Assembly: GCA_947623455.1 (NCBI GenBank)
Contig: OX392542.1
Coordinates: forward strand, 5,959,625-6,023,624
DNA from: Mimachlamys varia
Taxonomy: Eukaryota > Mollusca > Bivalvia > Pectinida > Pectinidae
Length of the DNA stretch: 64,000 nucleotides
Reading direction: 5' to 3'
Numbering within the stretch: the stretch's first letter is position 1; each line of letters begins with the position of its first letter. The notes beneath the pieces were generated by a model. The model did no database searches and had not been told where the DNA came from. It saw only the letters and a list, made by a program, of their open reading frames with translations. Made by a program: the position numbers and the translations under genes. Below, piece after piece: positions 56,801-64,000 of this stretch.

Positions 56801-59800
56801 GGCTTGGCTGTGCCCTCTTATCATTCAGTCCTGACCGATGACCAAAATCTAATTACTTGGTAGTTGTAGAACTCAATGTTATCTATTTCATATACTATAG
56901 TGTAAATACTAACTACTGTAAATCTGTTGATATCTGGTACAAAATCTTCTTAATTAAAATGTGATAAAAGTTATCTGTGTGACCCCTGTGACCTTTGACT
57001 ATGATCGGATAGACACTTGTACACATGCACAGTGTTTTTGCTACCTTGATTTTACAGCAACCTGTGCCTTATTGAATTGGGAAAATATAGTTAGATTTAC
57101 AGATAAATTGGGAAAATACTCTTGAATTTTGCTTAAATTTGGGAAAATAACACAAATTTTTACTAGCCTTATATCGGCTGTAAAATGGGTAAACAAAATC
57201 ACTGATGCATGCTGACTGGAGACACTGACAACTCCCTCCCCCTCTCCCCCCTTATCCTCACTAGGTGGAAGGTCAAATTAATTGATTGACTTAAAGTTAA
57301 GAGTGAAAGAAAAACAGACAAATTAAGTTTGAAACATTTGAAAGGAATTTCAAAATTTAAAATTGTTAAATGGTAAAAAAAAATTAAGAATTGAGAACTA
57401 TCATGATGTTTACACTCTATACATCTGCAGCCATAAATAACCAAAAAATTGTGTACCCAACAATCTATTTTAATGTAAAGCTATGTTCCTAGCATGTTCT
57501 TTCATGGTTGGAACTTGTATTTTTTCATGAAAATTGAGATATAACTGATATAACAAAGCTGTATAAACTATTACCTATACAATACATCACAGGTAGGCAT
57601 AATTCTTCACATTATTTACAAATTTAGTTTTTACCGGGAAAACCTGCTTACATATGTATTTAATGCCATCATAAACATTATTCATAGGTAAAACCTGAGA
57701 CTGTTGTGCATGTCTGCACTCATGTGTTATTCTACCTGTTAATGTATTCTACCTGTTAACGAGATGATGGAGGTGGACCTGTCCCTCGGGGCTTAGGTGT
57801 TCCCTGTGTAATTACACGATAATATACCTGGGAAATTTTCACCTGTTGAAATGCATAGCTTAATCTTAAATGTTAAGACATTGATAAATGAAAACATTAT
57901 TCTTCGTAAAGATATTGGAGTAGAAACCTTAGAAATATAATTATATAAACAAATCTTTTTTCCAAGTCAAAAAGTCATTCCACTTACAAAATTATTATAG
58001 AAAAGATAGAAGTGCCCTGGCAAATCATGAATTTAGATAAAATATTCCTGATTTTCTAAGGTATTTGAATTCTATATTTATTTTCAGCCTTTTATTGGTG
58101 TTTAAATGTAATGAGTTTCGCATCGATGAAACAATCCTGGATATCCAGGGGTTACACTCAACTACGCTGCTTCAGGATGCAAGGAGACAAAAATGAGTAG
58201 ATTTAAACCGAAGTTGGGGAGTAATAGTATTTATCCTGCAACAAACCTTGGGGAGGGCTTGGTAACTTTTAATATCTATATCAAAGTAAGGAAAGTGGTT
58301 TATCATACAGGAACAATGTAAATATGTTTCTGTTGACCTAGTTTTATATGGATGGGCTTATCACCAGGCACCTTATTGCTGTCCAGGTAAACAAGGTACA
58401 CAGTATGTGATAGGTCATACAGGAAGTTATAAAATCTTCACAACAAATAGGGAGTCATGACTTACAAGTAGACTTAATTATAAGCACCGAGTGTACCCAG
58501 TAAAAATAGGGAGTCATGACTTACAAGTAGACTTAATTATAAGCACCGAGTGTACCCAGTAAAAATAGGGAGTCATGACTTACAAGTAGACTTAATTATA
58601 AGCACCGAGTGTACCCAGTAAAATAGGGAGTCATGGCTTACAAGTAGATTTAATTATAAGTACCGAGTGTACCCAGTAAAAATAGGGAGTCATGACTTAC
58701 AAGTAGACTTAGTTATGAGTACCGAGTGCACCCAGTAAAAATAGGGAGTCATGGCTTACAAGTAGACTTAGTTATAAGTACTGAGTGCACCCAGTAAAAA
58801 TAGGGAGTCATGGCTTACAAGTAGACTTAGTTATAAGTACCGAGTGCACCCAGTAAAATAGGGAGTCATGGCTTACAAGTAGACTTAGTTATGAGTACCG
58901 AGTGCACCCAGTAGAGAGATAAATTTTCTTCATCTTAGTAGATACGTTATACTTGTGAAATTGACATGATCTTGCAAATGGTTCACCATACATCGGAGCA
59001 GATTGTTCAATTTGAACGAGTTAACAGAAATCCTGAAATTGCAATTTTTGAGACGTATATGAAAACTAAAAGATATGTTTTTGGTTTTCTTTAGATGATA
59101 TATGTTTTTGTGTCACCTGAAGAAGCGACATATAGGGATAACTTTGCTAGTGTTGGCGATATTGTCAGCACAAAGTTTTCTGTCCTATAACTTAAGTTCC
59201 TTCCTCAGGTCTATAACTTGAGTTCCCTCCTCAGGTCTATAACTTGAGTTCCCTCCTCAGGTCTATAACTTGAGTTCCCTCCTCAGGTCTATAACTTGAG
59301 TTCCCTCCTCAGGTCTATAACTTGAGTTCCCTCCTCAGGTCTATAACTTGAGTTCCCCCCTCAGGTCTATAACTTGAGTTCCCTCCTCAGGTCTATAACT
59401 TGAGTTCCCTCCTCAGGTCTATAACTTGAGTCCCCTCCTCAGGTCTATAACTTGAGTTCCCTCCTCAGGTCTATAACTTGAGTCCCCTCCTCAGGTCTAT
59501 AACTTGAGTTCCCTCCTCAGGTCTATAACTTGAGTCCCCTCCTCAGGTCTATAACTTGAGTCCCCTCCTCAGGACTATAACTTGAGTTCCCTCCTCAGGT
59601 CTATAACTTAAGTTCCCTCCTCAGGTTTATAACTTGAGTCCCCTCCTCAGGTCTATAACTTGAGTTCCCTCCTCAGGTCTATAACTTGAGTCCCCTCCTC
59701 AGGTCTATAACTTGAGTTCCCTCCTCAGGTCTATAACTTGAGTTCCCTCCTCAGGTCTATCAAAATCAAACTTCACACATGCGCAGTGTCTCCTTGCTTG

Positions 59801-62174
59801 AAGTCCTTGCTTGGGATTGCTTTTCAGGTCTGAAGGTCATAGGTTAAGGTCACTGTTACTCTAAATAGAACTGACATCAGAGGTAAGGTTTCCATGCTAT
59901 AGAACTTGAGTTGCCTTTGGCCTACTAAACTCAGACTTATTAATACAGTGCTTCCTTATTGAAAACACTTGCTTGAGTTAGAATTGCTTTTCAGGTTTAA
60001 AGGTCAAATTTCAAGGTCACTGTTACTATAAATAGTATGAAGTTCAAACAAATGTTTCTGTGATATAACTCGACTTACTTTGAGCCTCTATGGTTCTTGT
60101 TTATAAAAAAAAAAAGAAGCATTTCTTAATAAAAAGTGTTATTTCTCGTTATAATCTGTGTATTTCTAGCCACATAGGCAACATATCCCCTTTAGTTGAA
60201 TTTTTGTTAAAAATGATGTACAAGGCATGAAAGATTATTGCTTACATGTCATTAAGGCTTGATTATATATAGATTTGAACATTTATATAACTTGGTCTTA
60301 TCACTGTAGTTGACAACCATCAATAGCTGTGGATAACCATATTTTTTTTAACAAGAATAAAACCATGATCAATCACAATAAAAGTATAATAAAAGACATG
60401 ATCAATCTATTTTTGGTTTCACTTGGTTATAAATAGGGACTGTGGCGGTCAAGTGGTTAAGGTGTCTGACATTTTGTTACCACCTATGGGTTTGCGGTAT
60501 CGAGGGTCAGTTGTCAGATAATGGCTGTAGGTCGGTGGTTTTTCTCCAGGAAGTCTTGGCTTCTTCCTCCAACACCAAAACGTGGCACATCCTTAAAGGA
60601 CCAGATCTGTTAATATAACATAAAACAGAAACAAAATGGTCATGTATCTTATTATAACTGTGGGTCAAGGGAGGTGGAAAGGTTACACCAGGGCAGAGCG
60701 AAAGTGAAGAGAAGATTTGAGGTGTGTACTGGTACATATACACATCATTGTTGACAGGTCTGAAGCCTGGGGCAGGTATAACAGAAAAGTGTGTGTAGAC
60801 CGGTGATGTGTAACTGTATAATAAGATATAAAACTACATACAAGTGTCCATACATGTCTGTTATGGCCTACGTGACCTGTTTAACACTTGCACTTCAAAT
60901 ATGACCCAGGAGGTGGATATAGGTGTCAACTTCTTTCTGTCAACTAACTGTTTATGAGGGTCGTTTCATCACCTTCACTATTACCTTCTAGAAAACCTGT
61001 AGAATAAGACAGGCATGAAATCCTTCCTCTACATTTTGTATTTTTAAGTCTGAGGTTTAGGGACTACTTGCCTATTAAAGTCCTTAAAAAATGATGGTTG
61101 TTATTCCCTTCTTACCGTTCAACATGAAGGATAATGACACCAACAGGTGTACCCCTTATAAGTATATAACATACCTGACTGGGCAGGATGCTGTGTTGGT
61201 GCCAAATCAGTTTGATATTTCAGTGAGATAGCACTGTAAAGGCGACATCATATCTGCGCTGTTACAAGAAGGCATCATGTACACAAACAAATCCTGTCTT
61301 CAGCATACAAGTAGATACTCACATACAAACACACATGGAGGCTTAATGATATTAGCTGTTAATATTTAAACAAAATAAAAGCGCAAACCTAAACTTGATC
61401 TGATGTAATAGTATCTGTATGAGTTATCTCGAACCAAGCTCTTGTATGGTAACACATGCGTGTGTAGACAGAGTTGTTTCCCCTTGCTACCCTTTGATAT
61501 TTTTTCGTCCGGCTGTAGCCCTCCATTGGGGAAACCGGAAAAAGTCACATAATTACGTTACGTCACACTTGGCCTTTGTCAGTTATTTCTGGAAAGTTGA
61601 AATAACCGGAATATCTTTCAGCTGATGTCTGTTGTATTTATCTGTGTCGTTGCTTCCGAAGGTTTTTTCCGACTTGCCAACTTTAAATTATGGAAATTTC
61701 ATCTCTTTCTGAACCTGTACAGGAATGATTCTTGGTAAATATAAGAGTTTAGGTATAAAGCTACGCTCTTTTAAGGGTTTGCCTTTGTCATATTAAATGC
61801 TGAGTTTGTCAATTAAAATTGTCTGTACGTAAGAAAGTTCTTTGGATTACAAAATGTGGTGTAAAAAGAATTCACATACTATTAGAAAGTTGTCAGAACT
61901 TTGACTATTTCTTTTACTTGTTTTTTGGACGACACTAATATTGCCTCTCTGAAATTGATTTTTGTTTTATTTTAGTAAACAAAAATTGCTTAAATTCAAT
62001 TAAGTCTGCATACTAATTGTTTTCTAATTTTACAAATCCTTCTGTTTCAGCTTTATGGAAAATATTCTAAAGATCTCGGGTCATTTGCTAAGTTCCAAGC
62101 CAAACGACTAAAGAAGGAGAAAACTGACCTAGGAAACATCGAAAAACCTAAAAAGGGGCTTTACTTTTACTTAG
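40861..62174 (+). CDS. Unrecognised gene, three candidate 5' exons
   Basis: Three exons join with matching phases: 40861-40906 (phase 1 out), 47035-47081 (phase 1 in, 0 out) and 62051-62174 (phase 0 in, 1 out), giving 72 codons and more beyond. The peptide starts MASGSTPKRQGSKYA, continues VASRRSLAENSFFYEK, then LYGKYSKDLGSFAKFQAKRL and ends KPKKGLYFYL. It is basic and lysine-rich, with no signal peptide or complete domain visible. I do not recognise it. The splice sites are good (gtattt, tgtttcag/gtaaga, tgtttcag/gtaggt). The ATG lies in a GGCG-rich context downstream of a CRE. Its two introns (6 and 15 kb) hold most of the minisatellites. The 3' part is outside the window or not identified. 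The exon chain is inference from phase and splice signals. Confidence 0.6.
40907..47034. other. Intron 1 of the right-hand gene
   Basis: About 6.1 kb. It contains the CACGTG minisatellite (42241-44171). Outside it the sequence is AT-rich with no gene seen. Around 44740-44930 ACCTG motifs are frequent. Confidence 0.5.
42241..44171. repeat. 29-bp minisatellite with a CACGTG palindrome in most units
   Basis: The consensus unit contains CCTGGCTATG and the 14-bp perfect palindrome GTTACACGTGTAAC, with period 29 (for example 42607 to 42636). About 66 units. Unlike the other large arrays it has indels and truncated units. A three-variant block (GTGTTACACTAACC...GTCTACACGTG) recurs at 42715 and 43097, 382 bp apart, showing a higher-order duplication. 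Most units carry the E-box CACGTG, some CACGAG or TACGTG. Confidence 0.95.
47035..47081 (+). CDS. Right-hand gene, exon 2
   Basis: A 47-nt exon between TTTGTTTGTTTCAG and GTAAGA. Only the frame entered from exon 1 (phase 1) is free of stops, which supports the join. Confidence 0.6.
47758..47820. repeat. (GAT/ATG)n trinucleotide microsatellite
   Basis: About 19 tandem ATG/GAT triplets with one interruption (GAC). In one frame it would encode poly-Asp, but no gene support surrounds it. Confidence 0.9.
49735..49860 (+). mobile_element. Hairpin-ended repeat, short copy
   Basis: It begins TGCCCCCGCCATGAAATGAG with GGGGGCCTA closing a hairpin, continues with GTCCGTCACATCCCG, and ends TTCTAGTTTTTA. 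Start and end match the copy at 56154-56551. The family type is unknown to me by name. Confidence 0.55.
50817..52088. repeat. Second 29-bp minisatellite, 44 units in perfect register
   Basis: The unit contains AGCTGGTACATTATTACACC and TTTATAATG. The first AGCTGG is at 50822 and the last at 52069, 1247 bp or exactly 43 x 29, so no net indels. Substitution variants include CACC/CATC and TTATT/TTATA. The sequence is unrelated to the 29-bp array at 42241. Confidence 0.97.
52721..52930 (+). mobile_element. tRNA-derived SINE, same family as 38930-39159
   Basis: The head GTGGTTAAGGTGTCCCGACA, then GGGCAGTTGCCAGGCAATGA, the core TTTACGGGTACTCCTGCTTT and the tail AATAGGACATAAAATGC follow the order of the 38930 copy. 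The target duplication is not clean (GTAATTTTGA against GTAACTTCAA). Confidence 0.75.
54195..54275 (+). mobile_element. tRNA-like SINE head
   Basis: TAGTCTAGTGG at 54206-54216 fits the pol III A box, and TGTTCGAATCC at 54251-54261 fits the B box at tRNA spacing. The acceptor ends do not pair well and the tail is not delimited. Confidence 0.5.
55147..55860. repeat. Degenerate ~38-bp tandem repeat
   Basis: Recurrent TTATCTCCCCTTATAATA followed by ATATATCACTGTTCAA, about 19 units. Units vary in length and sequence far more than in the other arrays, so this is an older or less homogenised array. Open frames across it are repeat products. Confidence 0.85.
56154..56551 (+). mobile_element. Hairpin-ended repeat, longer copy
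   Basis: It begins TACCCCCCGCTACGAAG with GGAGGGGGGTA closing a terminal hairpin, then GTCCGTTCGTCTGTAG. An internal segment with ACACAATTTTGTCCGGCTAT is present twice (about 56226 and 56391). It ends CAGTTCTAGTTTTTA. Ends match 49735-49860. No protein is encoded. Confidence 0.6.
58447..58913. repeat. 59-bp tandem repeat, eight units
   Basis: The unit starts ATAGGGAGTCATGACTTACA and ends ACCCAGTAAAA. Units start at 58447, 58506, 58565, 58623, 58682, 58741, 58800 and 58858. The first three are identical, and later units progressively change (TTAATTATAAGC to TTAGTTATGAGT, GTGTACC to GTGCACC). Confidence 0.95.
59185..59764. repeat. 26-bp tandem repeat, 22 units in register
   Basis: The unit contains CTATAACTTGAG and TTCCCTCCTCAGGT. 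The first is at 59185 and the last at 59757, exactly 22 x 26. The main variants are TTCCCTCC and TCCCCTCC. Confidence 0.97.
60437..60636 (+). mobile_element. tRNA-derived SINE, degenerate copy
   Basis: GGTCAAGTGGTTAAGGTGTC begins the head. GTAGGTCGGTGGTTTTTCTC and AAACGTGGCACATCCTTAAA follow in the same order as in the copies at 38930 and 52721. The core is eroded. Confidence 0.7.
62051..62174 (+). CDS. Right-hand gene, exon 3
   Basis: A 124-nt exon, 41 codons plus 1 nt, entered in phase 0 as required by exon 2. It is strongly basic, with many Lys codons and 12 of 41 residues Lys or Arg. Confidence 0.65.
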
Positions 62175-64000
62175 GTAGGTATATAACACATGTATGTTGG
62201 TTAAGTAACTGGTTGTGGTTTAATAAGACAGATGTCAGATCAAAGAAAATCAGTGACTTATTATGTACAGTTATATCACATTAACTTCTGTGTGATCAAA
62301 CCTCGGAAAAGAAAACATTCGAGTGTGCACTGACAGATGTCAAAAAAACATAATGTAGTGCTTTAATGAACAGTTTTTGCGCAGTGCATTTTCAAAGAGA
62401 ATATTTGAGTTGTGGCTGTAATAAATTAACCGTACAGAAATACAGTTGAACCTTGTTATCTCTGAGTTGGTGGACTGTGAGTATTTGATTGATTAAATGT
62501 TTGGTTTGGCCCAATATACATAACTTTTGGAAGAACTTGAAGCGAAAATCAAGCCTTATAACTTTTTATATTTATAGATTTAGTTAAAATTAACTGATAT
62601 CAGCAATATTCAAGTTGAATTCTTACGCGGTTACTGGTACAGCAGCAGTTGAAACTTGCGTCCATTTTGAACTCTCTTCTGACTTCGGCTTGTTGTTGAA
62701 GTGGGTCCCACCTGAGTTATTTTTCAATTCTTTGGATTTTTCTGTCAAGAGTTTTTTGTTAGTTACCGATCAGGTTTACTTTGTTTTAGGCTTATTTTTA
62801 CATGGTTATCAACTGGATTTTTTTCCAGATTTTTTCAGAATCATGAAAAAATTCTTGAAGTTACGTATATTGGGCCTTTAAATGAGGTCCTCGTGAGCAT
62901 TGACGAGATACTTTGGATCAAATGGGGTCTTGGTGGTATATGGCCTCAGACCACAATTAATTCTACTATATGTTACTACCAAAGGAAAAAAAAAATTAAA
63001 ATATTTTAAAACTTTGCAAAGGATGTGGGACTTATTTTTTATTGTAGATCTATTCCAGCTGAACCTACAGTGAGCTGGAAAGTACCTCATGTGTTGCATT
63101 TAAGAAAGATAATTTCATTTGAATGTCACTACCCTTCAGTTTTAGGGGAAAATACCAAAAATCACAAAATATCAATGCTCAAGCCTCATCACTCATTGTG
63201 GCCTGCTGCTAAAATAAACTTGATAAGTGTGTCAAACAAAAATTAACCTCTAGAATAGATATTGTTGAACAAGTCTATGCAAAAAAACTGTACATATCTG
63301 TCATAAATAAGCCAGGAAAAATTATTTTGTAACCCATATGAAATGTCCTTATGCACTACATTCCTGTACAACGACCCGGAAGTTTTATTGTGGTCTGAGG
63401 CCATATGTGTTTGAGATAACAGAGTTCGACTTTATCATTATTTTAACGGCCAGACTGAGGTTGGAATTTGTCCTGTAGTATTGTACTGTAGTGTTGTGAT
63501 ATCTTCTAACTGTTTCTCTTACCTGTTGTAAAACTGTATTCTGTAGAACCTGTAGGTATATATTTGTAATGTACCATGGTTCTGGTAGAAATTATAATCT
63601 CAATTCTTATACTTTGATTAGTCACTTGTTGAAAGTTGAAATACATGTGTTACATTTTCAAACACTTATCCAAGTTAATGCACAGCACTTTTGTATAATA
63701 TTGCCGTACTGACATGTATAATATGTACTATGTAGTTGGTTTTTGCAAAAGACAAAATGAAAAAGAAAATTGAAAAATGCCCCACTTAAACAGAATTATG
63801 ACTGGCTGCCTGGAAACTTTTAGTAGTACAAAATGAAGAACATGATTTCAAATATTTCAAGTATATATATGTATTATATATGCATGGTGTATTCCAGTAT
63901 GGTCACTGGCAGACCGTCAGTTCCGAGATGGGTCAAATCCATAGCGTTGTGGTACATTTAAGTTTGACCAATGGTTTAATTTGCTGCAAAGTCACAAATT
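62175..64000. other. Intron 3 or unassigned DNA at right edge
   Basis: AT-rich. No convincing next exon of the right-hand gene was found. Open frames at 62615-62881 and 63025-63246 lack domain or splice support. Confidence 0.45.

Larger units (their letters stand above)
47082..62050. other. Intron 2 of the right-hand gene
   Basis: About 15 kb, holding four tandem arrays, two SINEs of one family, a further tRNA-like SINE and two hairpin-ended repeats listed separately. Stretches between them are AT-rich, with no supported exon. Confidence 0.5.

Noticed and set aside
63048..63069. Possible fourth exon of the right-hand gene
   Set aside because: A 22-nt segment between an acceptor and a gtgagc donor fits the entry phase but is too short and weak to support.

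Overview
The window is animal nuclear DNA, AT-rich, with short exons in long introns, tRNA-derived SINEs, small inverted-repeat elements and large minisatellites. The coding content points to a bivalve mollusc. One locus encodes p53-like and p63/p73-like proteins from alternative last exons, as known for molluscan p53 genes. The species cannot be fixed from the sequence alone.

Left part, minus strand (1-15,649): the first six coding exons of WRAP73 (WDR8), a WD-repeat centriolar-satellite and spindle-pole protein. The gene runs off the left edge. Its introns hold a tandem tRNA-like trimer, a 501-bp MITE with 95-bp terminal inverted repeats, and a dense cluster of CAGGT/ACCTG motifs.

Centre, plus strand (about 16,050-34,800): a complete p53/p63/p73 gene. 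Eleven coding exons encode an MDM2-type transactivation box, a PPPY motif, the DNA-binding domain with its four zinc ligands, a nuclear localisation signal and a p63/p73-type tetramerisation domain. One phase-2 donor at 26,256 can join in frame to three different ends: a 53-residue acidic/aromatic exon (27,099-27,261), a short basic p53-type tail (27,364-27,466), or three exons encoding a SAM-domain tail (31,573-32,968). The predicted products are 466, 446 and 625 aa. WRAP73 and the p53-family gene are head to head with about 400 bp between the WRAP73 start codon and the p53 TATA-like box. This is the same arrangement as WRAP73-TP73 in vertebrates.

Right part, plus strand (40,861-62,174 and beyond): three phase-compatible exons look like the 5' end of another gene. 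I do not recognise the product. Its two introns are full of tandem arrays: a 29-bp array carrying a CACGTG palindrome in most units, an unrelated 29-bp array, and 38-, 59- and 26-bp arrays. A 62-bp array of 34 full units in perfect register lies between the p53 gene and this gene. Several SINE copies sharing a common core, a 5S rRNA-like fragment and two copies of a hairpin-ended repeat are scattered through this half. No CRISPR array, operon or prokaryotic feature is present.
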